DNA of 6,212 nucleotides from Coxiellaceae bacterium UBA6002 (lineage in GTDB: Bacteria; Pseudomonadota; Gammaproteobacteria; UBA6002), in contig DJAM01000057.1 in the NCBI GenBank assembly GCA_002429595.1, forward strand, positions 29,037 to 35,248, in the 5' to 3' direction. Shown here piece by piece: positions 1 through 6,028 of this stretch; position 1 is the first letter of the stretch; every line of letters starts with the position of its first letter. The notes under the pieces are model-generated. The model worked only from the letters and a program-made list of their open reading frames with translations, searched no databases and was not told the DNA's origin. The translations under genes were made by a program, and so were the position numbers.

Positions 1-353
1 GTTGCACCGCCATACAAAATAGCAGCACGACGCCCACAATTTCGTGCAGGGCAAAGAAACCAAGGGCGCTTTCCACCAAGATTGCAGGAAGTCCATTCAA
101 GAGCAATTGGATAATTCATATCTTTCCATTCTTCTGAATGCCTGTATCGATAGCTTAATGTGACATAATTTTCAGCAGCTAATACACGAAGCGATCCAGT
201 GATTTCATCGCCACGAAACCACTTAGTGCTAAAAGACGTACCTGCGGTAAGTAAATTCTTTTTGTACCATTTTCTGACATCAATTGAATGATAATTGTTG
301 ACTGTGGCTTTTGCATCGTAGTGCCAATGTCTTCCGCTACCTAGTCCGCCCAT
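1..353 (-). CDS. MGGLGSGRHW-type putative zinc-binding protein, 3' end beyond the window
   Basis: The reading frame opens at ATG 353-351 and stays open for 117 codons to the window edge, so only the N-terminal part is present. An AGGAG lies 5 nt before the start codon. The product begins MGGLGSGRHWHYDAK, has a middle segment YRHSEEWKDMNYPIALEWT, and reaches WFLCPARNCGRRAAILYGG at residues 98-116. I recognise this pattern from a family of uncharacterised proteins common in proteobacterial islands and prophages. In those proteins the Cys-x4-Cys pair (C101 and C106 here) is followed by a CxxC, suggesting a zinc ribbon; the second pair would lie outside this window. C90 is an extra cysteine. No biochemical role is known to me, and none should be assumed. 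It lies downstream of the primase gene on the same strand, 257 nt away, probably as a separate transcript. The frame is certain, the family assignment is from memory, and zinc binding is inferred. Confidence 0.82.
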   Translation of the reverse strand, partial: MGGLGSGRHWHYDAKATVNNYHSIDVRKWYKKNLLTAGTSFSTKWFRGDEITGSLRVLAAENYVTLSYRYRHSEEWKDMNYPIALEWTSCNLGGKRPWFLCPARNCGRRAAILYGGA

Positions 354-458
354 TCTTGCTCCTGTTTTTACCGAAATCATTTGGAAAATTTGCGTGTTAT
401 ACAAAATTATCAGGCTAGGGGTGTATGTAATGAAAGTTTTGTAATGCCTGAAATAGTA

Positions 459-490
459 ATTATAAATTATGCTGTTACATAGAGCTATGT
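459..490 (-). promoter_or_regulatory. Possible promoter with a palindromic operator upstream of the 1-353 gene
   Basis: On the minus strand a perfect TATAAT lies at 464-459, about 105 nt before the start codon at 353. No good -35 hexamer stands 16-18 nt upstream. That position is instead covered by the palindrome ACATAG-AG-CTATGT (477-490, 6-bp perfect arms, 2-nt spacer). A -10 box without a -35 but with a palindrome over the -35 region would fit an activator-dependent or repressed promoter. The region is very AT-rich, so a chance TATAAT is quite possible. Confidence 0.25.
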
Positions 491-510
491 TATTAGACGC
501 CTTACGAAAA

Positions 511-593
511 CATACAAATTCAAGGTCGATTTGTATGGAGCGCATTTAGCAAAGTAGGTAGTTGTGTCAATGCTTTAGATAACTCCATACAAA
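511..593. repeat. Inverted repeats based on CATACAAA
   Basis: The octamer CATACAAA occurs three times: 511-518 (+), 530-537 (-) and 586-593 (+). The first two form a perfect 9-bp inverted repeat, CATACAAAT (511-519) and ATTTGTATG (529-537), with a 9-nt loop. The second and third form a perfect 11-bp inverted repeat, TTTGTATGGAG (530-540) and CTCCATACAAA (583-593), 42 nt apart. AAAACATACA also recurs directly at 507-516 and 591-600. Read from the minus strand, the first hairpin is followed by TTTTCG, so it could be a weak terminator for the primase operon, but its stem has only two GC pairs. Protein binding sites are the main alternative. Confidence 0.5.
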
Positions 594-610
594 ACATACA
601 TCATTACAAA

Positions 611-2935
611 TTAATTAGAGCTTTCGCCAATTACTTTGCTAGAAAAATGATAAAGTCTAATTGTTTTACCTTGTGTTGGTACCCAGATACTAGAATAAGC
701 AGACTTTGATTTGCCATCAGGTACTAGCCAGCCACATTGTTCGACCACTTTGATTACATCTTTTTGCGAACCTATTCCTTTACAAACTTCGTCTTTAAAT
801 GTTTTTGTAAAAACGTAGTAATTCCCTTTGCTGTCGCGAAAGCCTGCGCACTTATGTGGGATTGGTCGTTTCTCGTATTCTTGCTCATTATCAAAGACGT
901 CAAATCTTGCAGCATTTTCCTGAAAAAAATGTCTAACTTGTTCAAGAATCGTTTCATGTTCATGCGAAGAGTCAATGCCACCTTTCTCACTTAGCCAAGC
1001 ATCAAAACATTTCTTTATTGAAGTTAAGATGCTGCCAGTTTGCCAACCCGTTATTCCAAAATTTGTTGCAATTTCACCTGCGGCAGCAACGAGAGCAAAC
1101 CGTTGTGCTACACGTTTAATTTGGCCATGTGTATTTTCAGGTATTGTACTCATAAACTGATTTTGTAAGTTTTGTATTTTTGCATGGAGAGATAATTCAT
1201 CTTCTAAAACTAATCTTTTTAAAAATGAATCACCTGCAATGCCGTGGTACTTGTCGCATGCTACTTTTAAGTAGTCGGCAAAAATATTTGGTTGTGTAAA
1301 TTCATGGAGAGATTCGAATATACCCATTTCGCAACCAGCGTCAGCAGGTACATCAATCATGCGAATTTCTTGGCCTGCTTTAGCTTTTTTCCCTGCTTCT
1401 AGCATATGTGATGATAGTGATATCTCACCGCTACTCAGAAACAATAATCTCCAGGAATAGCGTTGGCGAGCAGTTCCATTTTTTGATGCGCGAACTTTGC
1501 CCTGTCCATTAGCTAGCATATATGCAACTTCACCCGTACATCTTGGATCAATTTGAGATAATTCATCAAGCACAAGTAAGGTGTCATTATGCTGCATAGC
1601 CAAACCTTCAAGACCATTATCTGTGGCACGCCAATTTTGCACATAATTTCGGCCACCCCAAACTGATGCGCCGACAAATAAAGCTGTTGATTTACCAGCA
1701 CTACTTTCACCTCTTAAGTGAAAGCCACCACTTTCTGCACGAATAATATTGAGTAGAGGGGCAGCAAAAGCGAGAGATATCGCAAGGGTTAGCCTTGAAT
1801 TGCCAATGCATTTTGCTGCTACATCTTTTTGCCAATCTTCAAGCGTACCTTTTGCGCAATAATCAGTTGCAACATGGGTGTCAGTCTGTAACAAGACAAG
1901 TTCATTTGACTCACCAAAAACTTTGTGCGGCAGAACAAAGCATTTTCCATGCCAACCAGTGCTTAATACACAACGCGCCCGTTCGATTGTTTCTACATTT
2001 GTTATGTATTCAACTAAACATTTTTTTATTGCTGAACCAGGTGCAATACGAAGACCCAGTCGCAATAATTCTCTTGCTAGTTCATCTCCGTTGCCACCTA
2101 GTAACTCCATGGGCATAGTCCATTGTCGAGTAATGTTGTCAGCATCTTTAAATTCCAAGACGCGACCCCAGTTAATCCCATTGGCATCTCTGGTTAATGC
2201 TCTGATTACTAACCACGAGCATAGCCATTCGGAGTCATCAATGTTTTTGCAATAAAATACTCCATTTTCTTTTACCTCAAATCGTGGGTAGTTTGCTTTG
2301 ACATTGGTGTTTGTATTTTCATTCAATTTTTTAGGCAGGTATGTAGGTAGATTTTTTATATCATCTTGAGTGGCATTAGGGCGTGATTCTAACCAGTCAA
2401 TACAGTCACCACCTTCAGGAAGATTAAAGTTGCTAGTATTAATCCACTTAATTGAGCAACCTAAAGTAGAAAGTATCTCAGTTACATCTTTTGCATATTG
2501 CAGGCCAACATCATTTGTGTCAGGCCAGATTATAACTGTGCGACCTTTTAAGCATGACCAGTCTGCTCTTTTGGCGGTGTTCCAGCTACCTGACGTTGTT
2601 GCAAGTAATCCCATGCTAATTAATTTATCTGCGCAAGACTCTCCTTCGACGATATAGACAGGATCGTTTTTATTTATGGTTAAATCATGTAAGCGATACA
2701 ATGGTTTTTGGTTATTAACAAATTCTGGTTCAGAAAGAACAAACTTGCCAGTGTTATCCTGGTGCATAGGATAGATGATTTTTTTGTCTTGTTTTTTTAA
2801 ACGAATACGCCAATGGCTCGGTTCACCAGAATTTGTTGTGTAGGTGTGAAGAGCAGTTATTTTATATCCTTCTGCCAAATCCTTTTTTACAAGCATTTGG
2901 GCTTCTTGATAGATTATGTCTTGATGAGTATTCAT
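611..2935 (-). CDS. Toprim-DUF927 primase/helicase of a mobile element
   Basis: This 774-aa protein is the probable replication enzyme of the element. Residues 25-85 (HWRIRL, YPMHQDNTG, EPEF, KPLYRL) match the segment usually preceding Toprim in this family. The Toprim domain covers about 92-182, with VEGES (96-100; E97 is the expected catalytic Glu) and IWPDTND (136-142). Family members usually read WPDNDEAG there, so the DxD is altered to D139-T-N-D142. The DUF927 superfamily-3-like ATPase spans about 215-560: Walker A GESSAGKS (409-416) and Walker B LLVLDE (453-458), followed by LFLSSGE (498-504). The C-terminal segment (about 670-774) resembles the usual end of this family, so the protein looks full length. 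The start ATG 2935-2933 is supported by AGGGG 6 nt upstream. The CHC2 zinc finger that primases need is absent here and is encoded just upstream. The domain calls are strong; primase activity is inferred. Confidence 0.93.
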   Translation of the reverse strand: MNTHQDIIYQEAQMLVKKDLAEGYKITALHTYTTNSGEPSHWRIRLKKQDKKIIYPMHQDNTGKFVLSEPEFVNNQKPLYRLHDLTINKNDPVYIVEGESCADKLISMGLLATTSGSWNTAKRADWSCLKGRTVIIWPDTNDVGLQYAKDVTEILSTLGCSIKWINTSNFNLPEGGDCIDWLESRPNATQDDIKNLPTYLPKKLNENTNTNVKANYPRFEVKENGVFYCKNIDDSEWLCSWLVIRALTRDANGINWGRVLEFKDADNITRQWTMPMELLGGNGDELARELLRLGLRIAPGSAIKKCLVEYITNVETIERARCVLSTGWHGKCFVLPHKVFGESNELVLLQTDTHVATDYCAKGTLEDWQKDVAAKCIGNSRLTLAISLAFAAPLLNIIRAESGGFHLRGESSAGKSTALFVGASVWGGRNYVQNWRATDNGLEGLAMQHNDTLLVLDELSQIDPRCTGEVAYMLANGQGKVRASKNGTARQRYSWRLLFLSSGEISLSSHMLEAGKKAKAGQEIRMIDVPADAGCEMGIFESLHEFTQPNIFADYLKVACDKYHGIAGDSFLKRLVLEDELSLHAKIQNLQNQFMSTIPENTHGQIKRVAQRFALVAAAGEIATNFGITGWQTGSILTSIKKCFDAWLSEKGGIDSSHEHETILEQVRHFFQENAARFDVFDNEQEYEKRPIPHKCAGFRDSKGNYYVFTKTFKDEVCKGIGSQKDVIKVVEQCGWLVPDGKSKSAYSSIWVPTQGKTIRLYHFSSKVIGESSN

Positions 2936-2936
2936 G

Positions 2937-3008
2937 TTATGCCCCTAATGTTTTCAATGCTTCTTGTTTGGTTAATCCGTACTTCTTCATATGGAAACTG
3001 ATTATGCT
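2937..3008 (-). pseudogene. Out-of-frame C-terminal tail of the CHC2 gene
   Basis: In the -1 frame relative to the CHC2 gene, the sequence from 3008 reads SIISFHMKKYG and continues with a short helix ending KTLGA, 23 codons in all, stopping with TAA at 2939-2937. In related CHC2 proteins the zinc finger is followed without a gap by a segment such as GGDIIAFHMRRYGL. This tail therefore matches the missing end of the upstream gene and would complete a 120-aa protein. Its stop codon is one base before the primase ATG, the arrangement expected of a translationally coupled pair. The tail frame has a TGA at 3020-3018, so the shift must fall between about 3017 and 3005. It has no start of its own with a good ribosome binding site, so I read it as a broken end. 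Confidence 0.75.
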
Positions 3009-3298
3009 TTGCCGCATTCACCGCATGCAAAACATAAATAAGCTCCTGATCTTAGGTTTACAGAAAACGAAGGGTTACGGTCACGATGAAAAGGGCATAA
3101 AGCAGTAGCTTGTGTTTTTTTCTTGGGGTAAAACCGTTTTAGCTCCTTAGCATAATAATCTATTGGATTAGAAAGTGAATTTAGATTTTTGTTAAATTCA
3201 AACCTAGATAATTTTCTGCTATGATTACTTGTTCGTTTTCGTGAAGCTCTTACTACCATTTGGACGGGGTAAGAGCTTTTGTTTTTGTTGATATCCAT
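3002..3298 (-). CDS. CHC2 zinc-finger primase subunit, probably C-terminally frameshifted
   Basis: The 98-aa product carries the CHC2 zinc finger of DnaG-type primases: CPFH (C68, H71) and CFAC (C89, C92), with RNPSFSV between them. All four zinc ligands are present, plus an extra C95. Residues 1-45 are basic and rich in Ser and Asn, while 46-60 (IDYYAKELKRFYP) is the usual segment before the finger. The zinc finger is expected to help template recognition by the Toprim/helicase protein encoded 66 nt downstream. The reading frame stops at 3004-3002 straight after CGECGKA, whereas relatives continue; that continuation exists in the -1 frame. The start ATG 3298-3296 has AAGGA 9 nt upstream, overlapping the stop region of the alpA-like gene 12 nt away. 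The shift could be a mutation, a sequencing error or, less likely, programmed. The CHC2 identity is secure. Confidence 0.85.
   Translation of the reverse strand: MDINKNKSSYPVQMVVRASRKRTSNHSRKLSRFEFNKNLNSLSNPIDYYAKELKRFYPKKKTQATALCPFHRDRNPSFSVNLRSGAYLCFACGECGKA
3244..3278 (-). repeat. 10-bp inverted repeat inside the start of the CHC2 gene
   Basis: AAGCTCTTAC (3244-3253) and GTAAGAGCTT (3269-3278) are perfect reverse complements with a 15-nt spacer. They cover roughly codons 7-18 of the CHC2 gene, so the mRNA can fold into a 10-bp stem about 20 nt after the start codon. No U tract follows, so it is not a normal terminator. It could modulate translation or be a protein site. Confidence 0.5.
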
Positions 3299-3310
3299 AT
3301 CATTAATTCC

Positions 3311-3505
3311 TTATCGGTTCTTTATGCGTTGTTGAATCCATTCATCGATTTCGCTTTCAACCCAGGCAGAGGATCGTTTTCCGATCTTTACTGGTTTAGG
3401 AAACCGGCCTTCGGAGATTTCTTGATAAATCCATGAGCGTGATCCACCGATTTTTTCAATTAAACTGGGAAGCCGAAGAAATTTGTCTTGAGTACATTTA
3501 TCCAT
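3311..3505 (-). CDS. alpA: AlpA-family transcriptional regulator
   Basis: This 64-aa protein has the compact MerR-like helix-turn-helix of AlpA regulators of the P4/CP4-57 type. FLRLPSLIEKIGGSRSWIYQEI (residues 9-30) gives the two helices. GRFPKPVKIGKRSSAWVESEIDEWI (33-57) gives the wing and the closing helix. The length is typical of the family. In CP4-57, AlpA activates the integrase/excision gene; in P4 the related Vis protein regulates transcription and excision. The start ATG 3505-3503 has GGAG 8 nt upstream. The gene heads an apparent operon: the CHC2 gene starts 12 nt after its stop, and the primase follows. The 212 nt upstream contain a possible promoter and several repeats that this protein or the 360-aa protein may bind. 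The family call is firm, but which promoter it controls is inferred. Confidence 0.92.
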   Translation of the reverse strand: MDKCTQDKFLRLPSLIEKIGGSRSWIYQEISEGRFPKPVKIGKRSSAWVESEIDEWIQQRIKNR

Positions 3506-3576
3506 CTGTTTTACTCCATCAAAGTGTTGGCAGCCGTCATCCTGATAAATCCGTTTAGATGTAGCTGTATACTTCG

Positions 3577-3605
3577 AGAATAAAATGATTTTTGAAAATG
3601 CTCAA
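3577..3605 (-). promoter_or_regulatory. Candidate promoter of the alpA-CHC2-primase operon
   Basis: On the minus strand, TTGAGC (3605-3600, 4 of 6 matches to TTGACA) stands 17 nt from TATTCT (3582-3577, 4 of 6 to TATAAT). Transcription would start about 65 nt before the alpA-like ATG. It is the best sigma70-like pair I found by eye in this gap. Its upstream flank carries the inverted repeats listed separately, which could be regulator sites. Confidence 0.35.
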
Positions 3606-3620
3606 ATTTATTGGTATTTT

Positions 3621-3637
3621 TAGCGTATTTTTCGCTA
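3621..3637. repeat. TAGCG inverted repeat upstream of the alpA-like gene
   Basis: TAGCG (3621-3625) and CGCTA (3633-3637) form perfect 5-bp arms around a 7-nt spacer. The symmetry extends outwards to about 9 bp with one mismatch. It lies just upstream of the candidate -35 box, a normal place for an activator or repressor dimer site. Confidence 0.4.
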
Positions 3638-3638
3638 T

Positions 3639-3710
3639 AAAGTACTTAAAAAGAGGGATTAAGTACTTTGCCGTTGCGGTAAGGGTGCTTAACTACTGCA
3701 AAGCACTTAG
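3639..3710. repeat. Four AAGYRCTT-like repeats spaced about two helical turns apart
   Basis: AAGTACTT occurs at 3640-3647 and 3661-3668, AAGCACTT at 3701-3708, and a diverged copy GGGTGCTT (AAGCACCC on the other strand) at 3683-3690. Centre-to-centre distances are 21, 22 and 18 bp, so the copies lie roughly on one face of the helix. The first two also form an 11-bp perfect inverted repeat, AAAGTACTTAA and TTAAGTACTTT, with a 9-nt spacer. The array fills most of the gap after the 360-aa gene and upstream of the alpA-like gene. Cooperative operator sites or replication iterons both fit. Confidence 0.55.
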
Positions 3711-3717
3711 AAGAGTA

Positions 3718-4800
3718 TCAGGATGAGGTTTCTAATGCTTCTTTGGCAGCAGTGAAGTACTTTTGCAATGAGGTTAATGAGGTTGAGTCCATTTCTATTT
3801 TGCTACCACGTTTAAATGAAAAGTGGAACCTATATCCTTTTTCTGCTGGTGTTACATACATGTTGAAAGGATAATTTTCTTCTATTTCTTCAAAAATATT
3901 ATATAGCGATTTATTTATTGTTTTGGTGTGCCGTTGCTCTTCATCAAATTCATACCCTTTAATTAAATTGCTAAAAGCTGTAAATTGACGATTGTTGTTA
4001 ATCTCATATTTTGCGAAATTTAATAATTCAGGAACTTTTTTTGACGCACGTTTTGGAGGACTTTTGTTTTCAGAGATGTTATTTGGTTTTTCTTCGTTTT
4101 GGGCAACCAGATACTCTTTTTCAAATTCTTTTTTACTTTGGCGAGAAACATACAGTTCACTTATAGTGCGCCAAGGTAGCTCTTGATTTTTACCTTCAGC
4201 AATACATCTAAAGTATCCTGGCTTTAAAGGTTGTAAAAATTCGATCTGGATTTTTTCTTTCGTGATTAGCTTCTTAATATCTTCTTTTCTTATCTGTTCC
4301 ATGCCTGGTGACATCTGGACACTAATATCATCAAGCCAGCTTAGTAAGTGTGGGCTAATACTTATGTGGTCAAATTCACCTAAGGGAATAAGCATTGACA
4401 CATAATTATCGGTGACGTTCACATCGTAGTGCTTAAAAAGTTCAAGAGTGATTGGTTGTTCTGTGTCGCGGAATGCTCTTTGAAGGTGTACTTTAACATG
4501 TTCTTTTCGTGGAACTTTGAAAACATAATGATAGATATTCTCTAAGTTTGGGCTGTGTACTGCTATAGGATTATTAAAGTTTAAATCAAAGGTAAAAAGC
4601 CTACCGATGGTTTGTCCAAATTTCATTTTTTCAGGTAGGCATGTGTCTTTATATATTCCGTCGACAATTACGTAACCATCAAAATCTGAATGAATAATCA
4701 ATTTGCCAGTTGCACCAAATTGAATTAAATCATCTTTGCTACAATTCCATAATGTGGATAGTTCTTTTAATTTGAAATATTCCTTTTCTGGTAATGCCAT
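3718..4800 (-). CDS. Uncharacterised 360-aa protein with N-terminal helix-turn-helix-like segment
   Basis: I do not recognise a named family for the whole protein. Residues 8-35 (YFKLKELSTLWNCSKDDLIQFGATGKLII) resemble the excisionase/MerR-like helix-turn-helix found at the start of several island-borne proteins, so DNA binding is plausible. Residues 36-220 have no motif I can name. A Lys/Asn/Ser-rich stretch at about 234-256 looks like a flexible linker before a C-terminal domain (257-360) with mixed helices and strands. There is no signal peptide or membrane segment. The start ATG 4800-4798 has AAGGA 9 nt upstream, and the gene begins 15 nt after the integrase stop, so the two are probably cotranscribed. 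By hand count, 120 sampled bases (4081-4140, 4501-4560) are about 32% GC, lower than the integrase. A regulator or directionality factor is possible but unproven. Confidence 0.85.
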   Translation of the reverse strand: MALPEKEYFKLKELSTLWNCSKDDLIQFGATGKLIIHSDFDGYVIVDGIYKDTCLPEKMKFGQTIGRLFTFDLNFNNPIAVHSPNLENIYHYVFKVPRKEHVKVHLQRAFRDTEQPITLELFKHYDVNVTDNYVSMLIPLGEFDHISISPHLLSWLDDISVQMSPGMEQIRKEDIKKLITKEKIQIEFLQPLKPGYFRCIAEGKNQELPWRTISELYVSRQSKKEFEKEYLVAQNEEKPNNISENKSPPKRASKKVPELLNFAKYEINNNRQFTAFSNLIKGYEFDEEQRHTKTINKSLYNIFEEIEENYPFNMYVTPAEKGYRFHFSFKRGSKIEMDSTSLTSLQKYFTAAKEALETSS

Positions 4801-4815
4801 TTATTTTTATCCTTG

Positions 4816-6027
4816 TTATGCTACTTGGAATTTAATGATTTTATTATTTGCAGTTAATTCATCTAGATAATCAGCCCATGACTGCATCATTTTTCTGCGT
4901 TCTTGCAAATGCTCAGCGTAGTTATAAGCTGCGCGCACAGAATTACGTTCAGCGTGTGCAAGTTGGCGTTCGATTGCATCACGATTCCAGCCTTGTTCAT
5001 TTAAAATCGTACTTGCCATAGAACGGACTCCGTGACCTGTCATCTCGTCTTTGGTATAGCCAAGGCGTCGTAAGGCGCCGGTCACTGTATTTTCTGACAT
5101 TGGGCGTTTATTGCTGCGGATGCTTGGAAAAACATACTGGCCGTTACCAGTTAATGCGCGTATTTCTTTTAAAATCGTAATAGCTTGAGTAGAGAGCGGC
5201 ACAATGTGTGTTTCCCGCATTTTCATTTTTGCAGCAGGTATGCGCCATTCGGCCTCGGTAAAATTAAACTCAGACCATTCTGCTTTACGAAGTTCGCCTG
5301 GCCGGACAAAGAGTAGGGGAGCTAAACGTAATGCACACTTTGTGACAAAGTGTCCTTGATAATCATTGAATGCCCTTAATAGTTCGCCGATAGCATGAGG
5401 ATTTGTAATGGACGCATGATGTTTCTGTCTTGTTGGCGCGAGTGCGCCACGTAAATCTATTGAGGGATCACGTTCAGCTCTGCCAGTGGCAATTGCATAT
5501 CGAAATACTTGGCCACAGTTCTGTTGCGCGCGATGTGCAGTTTCGATAGCGCCTCTGTTTTCAATGCGTCGTAATGCACTTAGTAATTCTGGAGCGGTAA
5601 TTTCTGAAACGGGACGTTGACCAAGCCAGGGAAAGATATCTTTCTCTAATCGTCGAAGTATCCTTTCTCCATGGCTAGGCGTCCATTTGGTTGAAAATTT
5701 AACGTACCATTCACGAGCAACAGCTTCGAAGCTGTTTTCAGCAGCGAGCTTTGAGGATCGCTTCTCAATTTGCTTATTAAGGCCGGGGTCTATTTTCTTG
5801 GTGAGTAATTTCCTTGCGTTATCACGTGCTTCAATGGCATCAGCAAGGCTAACATCGGGATAGATTCCGATAGATAGAAGTTTTTCCTTTCCAAGAAAGC
5901 GATACTTGAATCGCCAGCTTTTTGATCCATTGGGTTTAACGAGCATATGTAGGCCTCGTTCGGCAGGAATTTTATAAGCCTTTTCTCGAGGTTTAGCATT
6001 GCGAAACGTTATCTCTTTAACAGCCAT
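4816..6027 (-). CDS. int: P4-family tyrosine recombinase (integrase)
   Basis: This 403-aa integrase is full length for the P4/CP4-57 group. The N-terminal DUF4102-type domain (about 1-90) includes GLHMLVKPNGSKSWRFKYR and LSIGIYPDVSLADA and should bind arm-type sites. The core-binding SAM-like domain spans about 98-190. The catalytic domain (about 205-385) has R242 in RPGELR, a Lys at 267 or 269, H332 and R335 in HGVR, H358 in QLAHAE and the probable nucleophile Y368 in AAYNYAEHL, so all catalytic residues are present. The start ATG 6027-6025 has AAGGAG 9 nt upstream. The gene lies next to the presumed ssrA 3' end in the same orientation, as intA does in CP4-57. Repeats flanking and overlapping its candidate promoter suggest that integrase binding could repress its own gene. 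By hand count, bases 5341-5460 are about 43% GC, higher than the next gene. Confidence 0.97.
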   Translation of the reverse strand: MAVKEITFRNAKPREKAYKIPAERGLHMLVKPNGSKSWRFKYRFLGKEKLLSIGIYPDVSLADAIEARDNARKLLTKKIDPGLNKQIEKRSSKLAAENSFEAVAREWYVKFSTKWTPSHGERILRRLEKDIFPWLGQRPVSEITAPELLSALRRIENRGAIETAHRAQQNCGQVFRYAIATGRAERDPSIDLRGALAPTRQKHHASITNPHAIGELLRAFNDYQGHFVTKCALRLAPLLFVRPGELRKAEWSEFNFTEAEWRIPAAKMKMRETHIVPLSTQAITILKEIRALTGNGQYVFPSIRSNKRPMSENTVTGALRRLGYTKDEMTGHGVRSMASTILNEQGWNRDAIERQLAHAERNSVRAAYNYAEHLQERRKMMQSWADYLDELTANNKIIKFQVA

Positions 6028-6028
6028 T

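Noticed and set aside
11..18. A further CATACAAA copy near the left end.
   Set aside because: It lies within codons for the conserved ILYGG segment of the 1-353 protein, so the protein sequence explains it.
1795..2255. Plus-strand open frames of 107 and 125 codons inside the primase gene.
   Set aside because: They are antisense to a clearly conserved gene, have no recognisable domains and low-complexity translations; shadows of the real frame.
3005..3017. Programmed -1 ribosomal frameshifting to make full-length CHC2 protein.
   Set aside because: No X XXY YYZ slippery heptamer occurs in the permitted interval, and slipping Lys-tRNA from AAA to CAA would be poorly paired. An indel explains it more simply.
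3253..3303. A 16-codon ORF (ATG 3303, TAG 3255-3253) with AAGGA 4 nt upstream, overlapping the CHC2 start and ending inside the hairpin; possible leader peptide.
   Set aside because: Too short to support, no conservation can be judged, and the same Shine-Dalgarno serves the CHC2 start.
3685..3706. GTGCTT/AAGCAC stem as a terminator for the int and 360-aa transcript.
   Set aside because: Only a 6-bp stem with a 10-nt loop and no T run after it on the minus strand; better explained as two members of the repeat array.
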